Shown here: piece after piece, positions 16,817 to 25,864 of the stretch
How the letters are laid out: every line of letters starts with the position of its first letter
Position numbering within the stretch: the first letter of the stretch is position 1
NCBI RefSeq assembly: GCF_013371465.1
Contig: NZ_JABWDU010000003.1
Span: 124,001 to 188,000 of the forward strand
Length of the DNA stretch: 64,000 nt
Direction of reading: 5' to 3'
From: Ensifer oleiphilus
Lineage (GTDB): Bacteria; Pseudomonadota; Alphaproteobacteria; Rhizobiales; Rhizobiaceae
Translations under genes and position numbers: made by a program
The notes under the pieces: model-generated
What the model was told of the DNA's origin: nothing
Database searches by the model: none
What the model saw: the letters and a program-made list of their open reading frames with translations, nothing else

Positions 16817-18196
16817 TCATCCGGCCGGAAACAGGATGGCAACTTTAAGCCCGCATCCACCCGCCCCATCACCAAGGCTCGTTCGTGCGCCATAAAGTGC
16901 TGCAATTTCCTCGACAATCGGCAGGCCCAGCCCCGTTCCCGGAGCTTCGCTGGCGCCCCGCTGAAACCTTCTCAGCACGCTCTCGCGCAGTTCGGGCCTG
17001 ATCCCCGGCCCGTTGTCCTCGACTTCCAAAGACACGAAACCTTCCTTCTCTGTCACCCGGGTGGTCACCTCGGCGCCGCGCCCGGCGTAGAGCAACGCAT
17101 TGCCGATGAGGTTCTTCAGCATCTCGCCAACCAGCAGGGGCTCGACACGAACGAAGGCTTCGCCCTCGCCGTCGAACCCGAGATCAATGCCGGCGTCTCC
17201 AGCGGCCGGTACATGCTCGGCTGTGATGCCGCGCGTCAGCTCGACCAGGTCTATCCGTTCAAGCTTCCGTGCCTCATCTTTGCCGGCAGCGTCGATCTTC
17301 GCCATCAGCAGCAGTTGCGCCAGGATGCGCTCGGCATTCGCCACGGCCTCATCGGCCTTCTTCACCGCTATCTTTGTGTCTTCGATCGACCCGGCGCGCA
17401 GTGCGAGCGCCAGCTGCGTGCGGATGATCGCAAGCGGCGTGCGCAATTGATGGCTGGCATTGCCGGTAAAGTTGCGCAGCGCTTCGAGCGCGGACTGAAG
17501 CCGCCCCATGAAGGAATTGACGGTATCAACCAGTCCCTGGACTTCGTTCGGCACACGCTCGCCGATCGGATGCAGATCGTCGGGGCTGCGCTCGGCGATC
17601 GCATCACCCAGGCGATAGAGCGGCCTCAGAGAGAAGGTAACCGCAATCCAGACGATGACTGCGGCACCGGCGATCATCAGACCAAGGCGCAAAGCGGAGC
17701 GAACGAGGATCGTCTGCGCCAGCTGCCTGCGCGCGATCGTCGTTTCAGCAACGGTCACGACGAAGGGAACCGAGTTGATGCCGGTCGAGGCCGAACGGCG
17801 AAGGGCCGCGATGCGGATTGGCTCGCCGCGGAACGAGGCGTCGGCAAAGCTCGTCGAGCTTCCCGGAACCTCGTCAAGCGAAGGAAGCGTCTGGTAACCG
17901 GTGATGAATTGCCCCGGCGGGCCATCGACCCGGTAGAAGACGCGGTCCTGCGCAGCCGATGTCAGCATTTCCAACGCCACATAGGGAATGTCGACCTCGA
18001 GCGATCCATCCTCGGCGACAACAACGCGCTCGGCGATCGCCAGAGCCGAGCCGGCAAGAACACGGTCCGAGACGACGTTGGCCGTCGCGACAGCTTCGCG
18101 ATAGGTGTCCATCAGCGCGATGACGCCGATGACCGCAGTGGAGATCAACAGCCAGCCAAGCAGCCTCCGGCGGAGGGAGTAGACCGCCGACCTCAT
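16817..18196 (-). CDS. tctE: TctE-like sensor histidine kinase
   Basis: A protein of 459 residues. An N-terminal helix (about 10-28) and a second at about 171-190 flank a periplasmic sensor region typical of the 2CSK_N (TctE/QseC) group. A HAMP-like linker follows (LRPLYRLGDAI). The phospho-acceptor is His249 in NASHQLRTPLA. The ATPase domain shows the N box (LKNLIGNALLYAG), G1 (VEDNGPGI) and G2 (GTGLGLPIVEEIA). TctE kinases sense tri- or dicarboxylates and phosphorylate TctD. The gene overlaps the response-regulator stop by 4 bases (ATGA), so the two are translationally coupled. A tctCBA transporter lies about 4 kb away, which supports the assignment. Confidence 0.88.
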   Translation of the reverse strand: MRSAVYSLRRRLLGWLLISTAVIGVIALMDTYREAVATANVVSDRVLAGSALAIAERVVVAEDGSLEVDIPYVALEMLTSAAQDRVFYRVDGPPGQFITGYQTLPSLDEVPGSSTSFADASFRGEPIRIAALRRSASTGINSVPFVVTVAETTIARRQLAQTILVRSALRLGLMIAGAAVIVWIAVTFSLRPLYRLGDAIAERSPDDLHPIGERVPNEVQGLVDTVNSFMGRLQSALEALRNFTGNASHQLRTPLAIIRTQLALALRAGSIEDTKIAVKKADEAVANAERILAQLLLMAKIDAAGKDEARKLERIDLVELTRGITAEHVPAAGDAGIDLGFDGEGEAFVRVEPLLVGEMLKNLIGNALLYAGRGAEVTTRVTEKEGFVSLEVEDNGPGIRPELRESVLRRFQRGASEAPGTGLGLPIVEEIAALYGARTSLGDGAGGCGLKVAILFPAG

Positions 18197-18870
18197 TCGG
18201 GCCCGGCCGCTTTGTCGAGATAGTAGCCGATACCGCGCGCCGTTCTGACCGTCAGCCCATGGGGCGCAAGCCGCTTCCTCAGGCGGCTGACATATTGCTC
18301 GATCGCGTTCGGGCTGAGGTCGTCGTCAAAACCCGTCAGCGACTGCATGATCGCCTCCTTGGCGACGACCTTACCGGCCCGCATGAACAGGAGTTCGAGC
18401 AGACCGAGTTCACGCGCCGGGATTTCGATCGGCACGCCGCCGGAGGAAAAGCTGCGCGCATTGAGATCGAGTGACACATTGCCATAGCTGACCGTCGACG
18501 CCCGCAAGCCCGCCTGCCTTCGAAGCAGCACGCGCACGCGCGCTTCGAACTCGCCGATATCGAACGGCTTGATCATGTAATCGTCGGCGCCAAGGTCGAG
18601 GCCCTTCACGCGCTCCTCCGGCGTGCCCCTTGCCGTCAAGATCAGGACCGCAGCGCTGTTCTGCCGGGCACGCATCGCCCTCAAGACCTCAAGCCCGTCC
18701 ATCTCGGGCAGGTTGAGGTCAAGGATCACCAGATCAAATGTCTCGGCGGCGGCAACCGCGTGAGCCGATGCGCCATCGCTGACGACATCCACGGCATAGC
18801 CGCTACCGCGCAGGATGGCCGACAGGCCCTCGGCCAGGACCTGATTGTCTTCAACGAGCAATATGCGCAA
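18193..18870 (-). CDS. tctD: TctD-like OmpR-family response regulator
   Basis: A protein of 225 residues. The receiver domain has the acidic pocket Glu7/Asp8, phospho-acceptor Asp51 (VILDLNLPEMDG), Thr in LILTARG and Lys in DYMIKPFD. The C-terminal winged-helix DNA-binding domain (about 130-222) has the OmpR pattern ARELGLLELLF and VRTARGIGYYL. Its stop overlaps the start of the kinase gene. Such regulators bind direct repeats with an 11-base period. Exactly that arrangement is found at 22175-22195 upstream of tctC, making tctCBA the probable target. The divergent solute-binding protein gene 78 bases away may be a second target. Confidence 0.88.
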   Translation of the reverse strand: MRILLVEDNQVLAEGLSAILRGSGYAVDVVSDGASAHAVAAAETFDLVILDLNLPEMDGLEVLRAMRARQNSAAVLILTARGTPEERVKGLDLGADDYMIKPFDIGEFEARVRVLLRRQAGLRASTVSYGNVSLDLNARSFSSGGVPIEIPARELGLLELLFMRAGKVVAKEAIMQSLTGFDDDLSPNAIEQYVSRLRKRLAPHGLTVRTARGIGYYLDKAAGPE

Positions 18871-18947
18871 TTGTCTTTACTCCCCGCTCCACTCTATCCG
18901 CCGTCGGCTTGCTTGTGAACGGTGGCGCGCTGAGGCATTGTGGTTTT

Positions 18948-20015
18948 ATGCGGTACTTGATTTCTTTTCTCTTTTTCGCTCTCTGTCCCCGGCTGCTTCT
19001 GGCCGCACCGGTCATTTTCCCGGCACTGTCGGGCGCCTCGGATGCCCGGACGCTGGTCGTCTACTCCTCGCTCGACGAGCCCTTGGCCAAACCAATGATC
19101 CTAGGCTTTCAACAGGCCAATCCGGATGTTGCCGTGCGTTATGAGGATATGCTGACGGGTGAGATCTACGACCGTATCGTCAAGGAAACCGACGCGGGGC
19201 TGAAGACCGCGGACTTCGCCTTCTCGTCCGCAATGGATCTGCAAGTCAAGCTCAGCAACGACGGCTATGCCCAGCGCAGCGACATGCCGATGAGCGGTCG
19301 CTGGCCGGCCTGGGCCAATTGGCGCAACACCGCCTACGCGCTCACCTTCGAGCCGGCCGTCTTCGTCTACCATAAGCCGAGCTTTGCCAAGGAAGCCCCG
19401 CCCTCCACCCGTGCCGAGTTCGTTGCCTATCTCAAGCGCCATGGTGCCGATGTCTTCGGCCGGATCGGCACCTATGACATCGAGCGCTCTGGCGTCGGCT
19501 TTCTCTTCATGTCACGCGACCAGGAACAGTTCGACGATATCTGGGACGTCATCCAGGCCATGGGCGCTGCCGGCGTCAAACTCTATTCGACCAGCCAGGC
19601 CATTCTGGAGCGTGTCGCCGATGGACGGTTCGTGCTCGGCTACAACATCCTCGGCTCCTACGCTGCCGATTGGGCAAAACGCCACCCGGACGTCGGCATC
19701 GTGCTGCCAAAGGACTACACCGTGGTGATGTCGCGGATCGGCTTGGTGCCGCAGGCGTCCGCCAATCCCGACCTCGGCCGCCGATACCTGGAATTCTTCA
19801 TGTCGAAGGAAGGCCAGACGATCATGGCGCGGCAATTGCAGATCCCGGCCGTCAGCCCCGATGTCGCCGGAGAAAACACCGCCAACACGATGCAGGAAAT
19901 GCTTGGCGCGCAGTTGCGTCCCGTGCCCGTCAGCCCGGGACTGATGGTCTATCTCGATCAGGTCAAGCGGTCGCGGCTCATTGCCCGCTGGAACGAGGTC
20001 CTGCGGCTCCATTAG
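18948..20015 (+). CDS. exported ABC-type solute-binding protein next to TctDE
   Basis: A protein of 355 residues. The ATG at 18948 begins a signal peptide (MRYLISFLFFALCPRLLLA, cleavage near residue 19); the frame extends 13 codons upstream. The mature part (LVVYSSLDEPLAKPMILGFQQANPDVAVRYEDM) matches the iron(III)/polyamine type-2 periplasmic binding fold (SBP_bac_6-like). No permease or ATPase is adjacent. Proteins of this type divergent from TctDE-like systems often act as periplasmic co-sensors that present ligand to the kinase, so a sensory rather than transport role is plausible but inferred. It has no strong ribosome site, so the start is uncertain by a few codons. Confidence 0.8.
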   Translation: MRYLISFLFFALCPRLLLAAPVIFPALSGASDARTLVVYSSLDEPLAKPMILGFQQANPDVAVRYEDMLTGEIYDRIVKETDAGLKTADFAFSSAMDLQVKLSNDGYAQRSDMPMSGRWPAWANWRNTAYALTFEPAVFVYHKPSFAKEAPPSTRAEFVAYLKRHGADVFGRIGTYDIERSGVGFLFMSRDQEQFDDIWDVIQAMGAAGVKLYSTSQAILERVADGRFVLGYNILGSYAADWAKRHPDVGIVLPKDYTVVMSRIGLVPQASANPDLGRRYLEFFMSKEGQTIMARQLQIPAVSPDVAGENTANTMQEMLGAQLRPVPVSPGLMVYLDQVKRSRLIARWNEVLRLH

Positions 20016-20115
20016 CCAAAGCATTTCGACACTGAATGTCTTGGGTCTAAGGCGGCAGAGCACGACCGCGAACATCGCGGGCAACCATGGACTGTCGTGC
20101 GTCAATGCAAGCCGT

Positions 20116-21030
20116 TCATTCCAGGCCCGGAATTCCGCCGATCCGCTCAGCCAGATCGTCGACGAGCAACCGCACCCGGGCAATGCCTGCACGCTCGGGC
20201 GCGATCAGCATGCTCAACGGCACGGACGGCAGAAGATATTCCGGCAGGACGGGCACCAACCGGCCGGCGGCAAGCAGATCGTCGACGAGCCAACGGTGGG
20301 TCGGAGCGATCCCGCGGCCAGCGACGAGCGCCTCGCGCACTGCCAGCCCATGGTCCACGCGCAGACGGCCATGGAAAGGCACCCTATGCCGCTCGCCGTT
20401 CTCGCCGTGAAGCTCCAGCAGGTCGCTGCCTGCCACATTCGACATGCGAATACCCTCATGGTCCGACAGATCTCTGGGAACGATCGGCATTCCACGTTTG
20501 GCCAGATAGTCAGGCGCGGCAACGAGCAGACGCCGGCTTTGGCCCAGCGCCCGTAACTTCATGGAGCTGTCGGTCAGCGGCGCCAAACGCAGCGCGATAT
20601 CGATCCCCTCCCGCACAAGATCGATGCGCTCGTCCGTCAGGTTGAGATCGACACCGATATCCGGGTAGCGCTCCTGGAAGGCAAAGATCAACCGCGTGGC
20701 GTGCAGCACGCCGAAAGCCGCAGTTGAGGACACCCGGATCGTCCCGGCCGAGGCCCCGCGGGTGCCGCGTGCCTCATCGGCGGCCTGCTCCACCAGACGC
20801 AGGATCTGGACGCTGTTGGCATAGTACTGGCTGCCCTCGTCGGTCATCGTCACGCGCCGGGTGGTGCGGCTGATGAGAGGCACGCCGAGTGCCTGTTCCA
20901 GTTCACGCAACTGCCGCGTGACTGTCGACTGCCCGAGCCCAAGTTCGCGCGCAACGGCCGACAGGCTGCCGCGTTCGGCAACACGAACGAAGGTCCTGAT
21001 GCGGTCGAGCGTGATATCCGATTTATCCAT
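20116..21030 (-). CDS. LysR-family transcriptional regulator
   Basis: A protein of 304 residues when started at MDKSDITLDRI (four codons inside the longest frame). The N-terminal winged helix-turn-helix (about 7-65) reads FVRVAERGSLSAVARELGLGQSTVTRQLRELE, followed by the linker helix and the periplasmic-binding-like effector domain. LysR regulators usually control the divergent neighbour, here the quinone reductase gene that starts 95 bases away. The effector is not predictable; relatives near NQO1-type genes often respond to quinones or electrophiles. Confidence 0.88.
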   Translation of the reverse strand: MDKSDITLDRIRTFVRVAERGSLSAVARELGLGQSTVTRQLRELEQALGVPLISRTTRRVTMTDEGSQYYANSVQILRLVEQAADEARGTRGASAGTIRVSSTAAFGVLHATRLIFAFQERYPDIGVDLNLTDERIDLVREGIDIALRLAPLTDSSMKLRALGQSRRLLVAAPDYLAKRGMPIVPRDLSDHEGIRMSNVAGSDLLELHGENGERHRVPFHGRLRVDHGLAVREALVAGRGIAPTHRWLVDDLLAAGRLVPVLPEYLLPSVPLSMLIAPERAGIARVRLLVDDLAERIGGIPGLE

Positions 21031-21050
21031 TTTCCGGCACAATCATATCC

Positions 21051-21074
21051 ATTGCGTAGATCTAGTGCAGCAAT
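21051..21074. promoter_or_regulatory. candidate LysR operator between divergent genes
   Basis: Between the LysR gene and the quinone reductase gene the sequence contains ATTGC-N14-GCAAT, with an AGATCT palindrome inside. It also fits the loose T-N11-A pattern of LysR boxes. It lies in the only 94-base gap between the two starts. Confidence 0.4.
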
Positions 21075-21124
21075 GCGATGCTGTCTACATCGAGGGTCGG
21101 TTTCTCATCAAAGGAATGCTGATC

Positions 21125-21922
21125 ATGAAAGTCTTGCTTGTTTTCGCCCATCCGGAGCCGCGTTCACTCAACGGATCTCTTCGCGACGTCGCCATCCGTG
21201 AACTGGAGGCCCAGGGGCACGAAGTCAGGGTTTCCGACCTTTACGCCGACAATTGGAAGTCCGAAATCGATCGGCCCGACTTCCCGTCTCTTGACCACGA
21301 AACGCCGTTTCAACCGAGCCGCGCCTCCAAAGCCGCCTTTGCAGCCGGCCAGTTGACCAAGGATGTGACGGTTGAACATGAGAAGCTGCTATGGGCGGAT
21401 ACGCTCATCCTGCAGTTTCCGCTCTGGTGGTACACGATGCCGGCGATCCTGAAAGGCTGGGTCGATCGAGTCTACGCCTATGGATTTGCCTACGGCGTGG
21501 GCGAGCACAGCGACGCCCATTGGGGCGATCGGTTTGGCGAGGGCACGTTCAAGGGCAAGCGGGCAATGCTGATCGTCACCACCGGCGGTTGGCAGGAGCA
21601 CTACTCGGCGCGCGGCGTCAACGGACCGATCGACGACCTCCTGTTCCCCATCAACCACGGCATCCTCTACTACCCCGGATATAATGTGCTGCCACCTTTC
21701 GTCGCCTACCGGGTCGATCGCATTGACGAAGCCGGCTTCGAAGATATTGCGGAGCGCCTGCGCGAGAGGATGCGTACCCTTTCGACCACACCACCCATTC
21801 CGTACCGGCGCCAGAACGGCGGCGACTATCTGATCCCGAGCCTCGAGTTGCGTCCCGGCTTGGGCGAGCCCACTGCAACCGGCTTCTCCCTTCATCTCAA
21901 TGGTGCGGAGACTGCGGGTTAG
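21125..21922 (+). CDS. NAD(P)H:quinone oxidoreductase, flavodoxin-fold (NQO1/KefF-like)
   Basis: A 265-residue cytoplasmic flavoprotein. The chosen ATG has an AAAGGAA site 9 bases upstream; the frame continues far left antisense to the LysR gene. Family features are MKVLLVFAHPEPRSLNGSL (phosphate loop), LILQFPLWWYTMPAILKGWVDRV (flavin-contacting loop) and LIVTTGGWQEHYSARG. NQO-type enzymes reduce quinones by two electrons, avoiding semiquinone radicals, and protect against quinone or azo stress. The divergent LysR regulator probably controls it. The C-terminal 30 residues after the fold are longer than usual and Pro/Arg-rich. Confidence 0.88.
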   Translation: MKVLLVFAHPEPRSLNGSLRDVAIRELEAQGHEVRVSDLYADNWKSEIDRPDFPSLDHETPFQPSRASKAAFAAGQLTKDVTVEHEKLLWADTLILQFPLWWYTMPAILKGWVDRVYAYGFAYGVGEHSDAHWGDRFGEGTFKGKRAMLIVTTGGWQEHYSARGVNGPIDDLLFPINHGILYYPGYNVLPPFVAYRVDRIDEAGFEDIAERLRERMRTLSTTPPIPYRRQNGGDYLIPSLELRPGLGEPTATGFSLHLNGAETAG

Positions 21923-22369
21923 ATCAGCGTTTCACCGCGCGGTGGGCATACGCATTGGTGGCATGCCCGCTGCAAGCCGCCATCCGGCACGAGTCCGCCG
22001 CCGAAACACGCGATCAGACCAACTGATTCTAACCTCCGGGCAGAACCCGTGACCCAACCTGCAGACGGCGACTGGCCCGCGGCTCCGCTTTTGATCCTGC
22101 GGCCAGGCCGCCTGACGGCAAGAACCGTCTAAGATTTCGTAAACACCGCGTTTCATTTTCGCATTGAGGGCTTGATGTCAGCTTAATGTCAGCTTTCTAT
22201 GATGGCTTAGCAGTCACTGGCGCCCCGTGGAGGCGGGCCCGCCGGTTGCGCACTGGGAGGAAGTCACCAATCCGGTCAGCGACAAGGGTCTTCGGGCACC
22301 GTCGCGCCTTCCCGTTCGCACGCAGAAACAACGTGCGCGTGGAAAATCGCGCCTCATGGAGGACTGACC
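21923..22369. promoter_or_regulatory. tctCBA upstream region
   Basis: These 447 bases hold no supported gene. Bases 22175-22195 are a direct repeat described separately. The last 20 bases carry the TGGAGGA ribosome site used by the TTG start of tctC. Confidence 0.45.
22175..22195 (+). promoter_or_regulatory. direct repeat ATGTCAGCTT x2, candidate TctD (or PhoB) site
   Basis: Two perfect 10-base copies of ATGTCAGCTT start exactly 11 bases apart (22175 and 22186). An 11-base period is what OmpR/PhoB-type regulators bind as tandem dimers. The repeat lies 175 bases before the tctC start, in the intergenic region of the transporter expected to be controlled by the nearby TctD. The core TGTCA also resembles a Pho box, so PhoB is an alternative. 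Confidence 0.5.
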
Positions 22370-23314
22370 TTGAAACACTTTTTCCTGGCATCCATTCTCG
22401 CCGGCGCAATGGCGCTGCCGGCCTATGCGGCTGACTACACCATCATCGCTCCGGCGAATCCGGGCGGCGGCTGGGACCAGACGGCCCGTTCGCTCCAGAC
22501 CGTCCTGCAGCAGGAAGGCATCTCCGGCAACGTTCAGGTCCAGAACGTTCCGGGCGCCGGCGGTACCATCGGCCTCGCCCAGTTCGCAAGCCAGCAGAAG
22601 GGCAACCCGAACGCGCTCATCGTCGGCGGTTACGTCATGGTCGGTGCGATCCTGACCAACAAGTCGCCGGTCACTCTCAAGGACGTTACCCCAATCGCGC
22701 GCCTCACCGGCGAATTTGAAGCGATCGTCGTTCCGGCCGCTTCCGAGATCAAGACGATGGCCGACCTCGTTGCGGCCCTCAAAAAGGATCCGGGCGCCGT
22801 GTCGTGGGCTGGCGGCTCTGCCGGCGGTACCGACCACATCGCCGTTGGCCTGATCGCCAAGGCAGCGGGCGTCGACCCGACCAAGATCAACTACATCGCC
22901 TACTCCGGCGGCGGCGAAGCGCTTGCAGCCATTCTCGGCAGCCAGGTCACGGCCGGCATCTCCGGCTACGGCGAGTTCGAAGCCCAGGTGAAGGCCGGCA
23001 CGTTGCGCCTGATTGCAGTCTCGAGCGGCGAGCGCCTCGCCGGCATCGACGCCCCGACGCTGAAGGAATCCGGCCTCGATGTCGTCGTTGAAAACTGGCG
23101 CATGGTTGCAGCCGCTCCGGGCCTCACCGACGAGCAGAAGGCAGCCGTTTCTGCCGACGTCGAAAAGCTCGCCAAGTCGGCCGGCTGGCAGGAAGTGCTC
23201 AAGACCAAGGGCTGGCAGGACAGCTACCTCTCCGGCGACGCTTTCGCCGCCCAACTCGACAAGGACGTTGCGGCAACCGAAGGCGTCCTCAAGGACATTG
23301 GACTGGTGAAATGA
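22370..23314 (+). CDS. tctC: tripartite tricarboxylate transporter, substrate-binding protein
   Basis: A protein of 314 residues starting at TTG, chosen because TGGAGGA lies 7 bases upstream and the signal peptide (KHFFLASILAGAMALPAYA, cleavage before ADYT) begins there. The mature protein has the Bug/TctC pattern (IIAPANPGGGWDQTARSLQ, NVPGAGGTIGLAQF, then SWAGGSAGGTDHIAVGL and APPGLT-like APGLTDEQ). It captures a carboxylate in the periplasm, with citrate or another di/tricarboxylate being typical, and hands it to the TctA/TctB membrane unit. Its stop overlaps the tctB start by 4 bases. The ligand is not determinable from sequence. Confidence 0.93.
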   Translation: MKHFFLASILAGAMALPAYAADYTIIAPANPGGGWDQTARSLQTVLQQEGISGNVQVQNVPGAGGTIGLAQFASQQKGNPNALIVGGYVMVGAILTNKSPVTLKDVTPIARLTGEFEAIVVPAASEIKTMADLVAALKKDPGAVSWAGGSAGGTDHIAVGLIAKAAGVDPTKINYIAYSGGGEALAAILGSQVTAGISGYGEFEAQVKAGTLRLIAVSSGERLAGIDAPTLKESGLDVVVENWRMVAAAPGLTDEQKAAVSADVEKLAKSAGWQEVLKTKGWQDSYLSGDAFAAQLDKDVAATEGVLKDIGLVK

Positions 23315-23802
23315 ACAAGGGGCTCAACCCTTCAACCACAACGCGTCGCCCGGATCGGGCGGCGCTCTTCATCGCGGCTGTGCTCGCCGCCATCGCTGGC
23401 CTCATTTTCTGGGACGTGTCGCGCCTTTCGGGCGCTGCCGGTTACTCCCAGGTCGGACCGACGACAGTACCCTATGCCATAGCCTGCTGCCTCGCGGGCC
23501 TTGCCGTCTGGACCGTCTTTGCCGCATTCCGCAACGATTTCCCCGAGCGTGAGCACCAGGAAATCTCGCCGGTCATCTGGATCGTCGCCGGGCTTGCAGC
23601 GCAGATGCTGCTGTTGAACGTCGCAGGCTTTTCGATCGCAACCGGCATTCTCTTTGCGCTCACCGCGCGCGGATTTGGGAAACGCAAGCTCTGGTTCTCG
23701 TTGCCAGTCGGCATTGCGCTCTGTTTTGCCGTGTGGGTGATTTTCGCCAAGCTCCTGCAGTTGTCGCTGCCCGCAGGGCCGCTCGAACACCTGTTCTTCT
23801 AA
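23311..23802 (+). CDS. tctB: tripartite tricarboxylate transporter, small membrane subunit
   Basis: A protein of 163 residues with four hydrophobic helices, at about 17-36, 47-70, 84-107 and 118-150, as expected of TctB. It overlaps tctC by 4 bases (ATGA) and is followed 14 bases later by tctA, so the three genes form one operon. TctB is poorly conserved in sequence; the assignment rests on size, topology and position. It partners TctA in sodium- or proton-driven carboxylate uptake. Confidence 0.9.
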   Translation: MNKGLNPSTTTRRPDRAALFIAAVLAAIAGLIFWDVSRLSGAAGYSQVGPTTVPYAIACCLAGLAVWTVFAAFRNDFPEREHQEISPVIWIVAGLAAQMLLLNVAGFSIATGILFALTARGFGKRKLWFSLPVGIALCFAVWVIFAKLLQLSLPAGPLEHLFF

Positions 23803-23816
23803 GAGGGCCGTAGACC

Positions 23817-25334
23817 ATGGCTACTTTTGAATTCCTGTTGCAGGGACTGTGGGTTGCTGCCCAGCCGATGAACCTGCTCTATGCGCTGATCGGCGTAACG
23901 CTCGGCACTGCTGTCGGCGTTCTCCCCGGCATCGGCCCGGCCCTGACCGTGGCACTTCTGCTACCCGTCACCTATCAGCTCGATCCCGCCGGTTCGCTGA
24001 TCATGTTCGCCGGCATTTATTACGGCGGCATGTATGGCGGCTCGACCACATCGATCCTGCTCAACACGCCGGGCGAAAGCGCCTCGATCGTCACCGCGCT
24101 CGAAGGCAACAAGATGGCGCGCGCCGGACGGGGCGGGCCAGCACTTGCCACCGCCGCCATCGGCTCGTTCGTTGCCGGCCTGATCGCGACGCTCGGCCTT
24201 GCCTTCATCGCGCCCTATATAGTCAAGCTCGCCCTGGTCTTCGGTCCGCGCGAATATTTCGCGCTGATGGTTCTCGCCTTCGTGACCGTTTCTTCGGCGT
24301 TCGGCGACAGCACCCTTCGCGGCCTGACCGCACTGTTCGTCGGCCTGGCGCTTTCCGTCGTCGGCATCGACCAGTTGACCGGCCAGGCGCGCCTCTCCTT
24401 CGGCGTTCCCGAACTGCTCGACGGCATCGAAGTCACCACGCTCGCCGTGGCGATGTTTGCGATCGGCGAGACGCTGTTCATTGCCGCACAGGGAGAAAAG
24501 GGTCCTGACAAGGTTGAGGCCGTGCGCGGCTCGATCTGGATGAGCAAGCTCGACTGGGCACGCTCGTGGAAGCCCTGGCTTCGCGGCACGTTCATCGGCT
24601 TCCCGATCGGCGCGATGCCGGCCGGCGGCGCCGAAATCGGCACCTTCCTGTCCTATGCGGCGGAAAAGCGCCTGGCGAAACATCCAGAAGAGTTCGGTCA
24701 CGGCGCCATCGAAGGCGTCGCCGGCCCGGAAGCCGCCAACAACGCGTCGGCCGCCGGCACGCTCGTGCCCCTCCTGACGCTCGGCCTGCCGACGACGGCG
24801 ACCGCGGCAATCATGCTGGCCGGCTTCCAGCAGTACGGCCTGCAGCCCGGCCCGCTGTTGTTTGCGACCAATCCGCAGCTCGTCTGGGGTCTGATCGCCA
24901 GCCTCTTGATTGCCAACTTCATGCTCTTGGTCCTGAACCTGCCGCTGATCGGGCTCTGGGTGAAGCTGCTGACCATCCCGAAGCCATGGCTCTATGCCGG
25001 CATTCTCTTGTTTGCGACGCTCGGCACCATCGGCGCCAACCCGTCGGTCTACGAACTGGGCATGCTGCTCGCCTTCGGTCTGCTCGGCTATGCGATGCGC
25101 GTCTTCGGCTATCCGATTGCGCCTGTCGTCGTCGGCCTGATCCTCGGACCGCTCGCCGAGCAGCAGCTCCGCCGCGCGCTGGCCATCAGCCAGGGCGACG
25201 TGAGCGTGCTCTTCACCTCGCCGATCGCAGCCGTGCTGCTGGTCATCGCCGCTGCAGCCCTGATCATCCCGTTGATCCTCAGGGCGCGCGGGCGCGGGGA
25301 AGTGCTGGCACAGCTCGCGGCCAACGAAGACTAA
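23817..25334 (+). CDS. tctA: tripartite tricarboxylate transporter, large permease
   Basis: A 505-residue integral membrane protein with about 11-12 helices. Family signatures are present: [18 protein letters not shown] and [18 protein letters not shown] near the N-terminus, and the inverted-repeat counterpart [20 protein letters not shown] plus [15 protein letters not shown] in the second half. These Gly/Pro-rich hairpins form the substrate path. The length matches TctA (about 500). It is the last gene of the tctCBA operon. A RIME-like palindrome follows the stop by about 55 bases. Confidence 0.95.
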   Translation: MATFEFLLQGLWVAAQPMNLLYALIGVTLGTAVGVLPGIGPALTVALLLPVTYQLDPAGSLIMFAGIYYGGMYGGSTTSILLNTPGESASIVTALEGNKMARAGRGGPALATAAIGSFVAGLIATLGLAFIAPYIVKLALVFGPREYFALMVLAFVTVSSAFGDSTLRGLTALFVGLALSVVGIDQLTGQARLSFGVPELLDGIEVTTLAVAMFAIGETLFIAAQGEKGPDKVEAVRGSIWMSKLDWARSWKPWLRGTFIGFPIGAMPAGGAEIGTFLSYAAEKRLAKHPEEFGHGAIEGVAGPEAANNASAAGTLVPLLTLGLPTTATAAIMLAGFQQYGLQPGPLLFATNPQLVWGLIASLLIANFMLLVLNLPLIGLWVKLLTIPKPWLYAGILLFATLGTIGANPSVYELGMLLAFGLLGYAMRVFGYPIAPVVVGLILGPLAEQQLRRALAISQGDVSVLFTSPIAAVLLVIAAAALIIPLILRARGRGEVLAQLAANED

Positions 25335-25387
25335 ACTGCCCTCCCGCGTCGCGCCTTCCAGGGCCGGCGCGGTATGGCTCTGACCTT

Positions 25388-25434
25388 CTGCATCGTTGTC
25401 CCTAAATCGTTTCCGGTTTGGGGGAATGATGCAG
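25388..25434. repeat. imperfect 47-base palindrome of the rhizobial intergenic type
   Basis: CTGCATCGTTGTCCCTAAATCG is followed after four bases by an imperfect reverse complement ending GGAATGATGCAG. Short palindromes of this style, with AAATCG-type cores and CTGCAT/ATGCAG ends, are scattered through rhizobial intergenic DNA. Located after tctA, it may also act as a transcription end. Confidence 0.55.
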
Positions 25435-25588
25435 GAGCCTCCCAAGGCTCAAACAGCGGGCCCGGTCGATGGATAATCGGCCGGGCCTGCTTCCGTTGCA
25501 TGGCTGGAGTGTCCAATTATGCATTGCAAAAAGACCCGGCAAACCCCATCTTTTGCTCATCAGAGAGAAAACGAAAGCGAGCAAAAAG

Positions 25589-25756
25589 ATGGCTACCACA
25601 ACTTACCGCAAGGGTTTCATCGGCCGCGCATTCGCAGTTCTCGGCGCCGCTAGCGCTGCTGCAGCTGCTGTCGAAGGCCACCGCCGCCCGAAGGCAAGCG
25701 ACCTGCGCACCCTCGGCATCGATCCGGCCAATTTCCCGGGTGCAGAGCGCAACTAA
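25589..25756 (+). CDS. small basic protein, 55 residues, function unknown
   Basis: The longest frame begins further left, but the MATTTYRKGFIGRAFAVLG methionine fits a short conserved rhizobial-type protein. Upstream is a purine-rich GAAAGCGAGCAAAAAG stretch. Residues 8-28 are hydrophobic and Ala-rich (IGRAFAVLGAASAAAAAVEG), which could be a single membrane or signal segment. The remainder (HRRPKASDLRTLGIDPANFPG) resembles the C-terminal tail of DUF1127-like small proteins in length only. It is followed by a strong terminator, which supports an independent transcription unit. Confidence 0.6.
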   Translation: MATTTYRKGFIGRAFAVLGAASAAAAAVEGHRRPKASDLRTLGIDPANFPGAERN

Positions 25757-25811
25757 CAGAGATTTCCAGCGCCCGTCATCGCGACAGGGCGCGTTATCCT
25801 CCCAAGGATGA

Positions 25812-25851
25812 GACGGCCCGACATCGCGAGATGGCGGGCCGTCATTTTTTT
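25812..25851 (+). terminator. rho-independent terminator
   Basis: The stem GACGGCCCG (25812-25820) pairs perfectly with CGGGCCGTC (25835-25843) and is followed by A then seven T residues. It ends the transcript of the 55-residue gene, and possibly of tctCBA. Confidence 0.85.
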
Positions 25852-25864
25852 GCATTTGGCTTTG

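Noticed and set aside
16396-16917. 173-codon minus-strand ORF overlapping the end of tctE
   Set aside because: No ribosome site or recognised family, and it starts inside the kinase gene. Described only in the gap entry.
17213-18223. 336-codon ORF opposite the sensor kinase
   Set aside because: It is antisense to a well-supported histidine kinase; long antisense frames are common in GC-rich DNA.
21923-22369. Possible small genes in the tctC upstream region
   Set aside because: The short frames have poor codon usage and no ribosome sites; the region is better explained as regulatory.
23961-25445. 494-codon ORF opposite tctA
   Set aside because: Its charged low-complexity composition mirrors the antisense of a membrane protein; no independent evidence.
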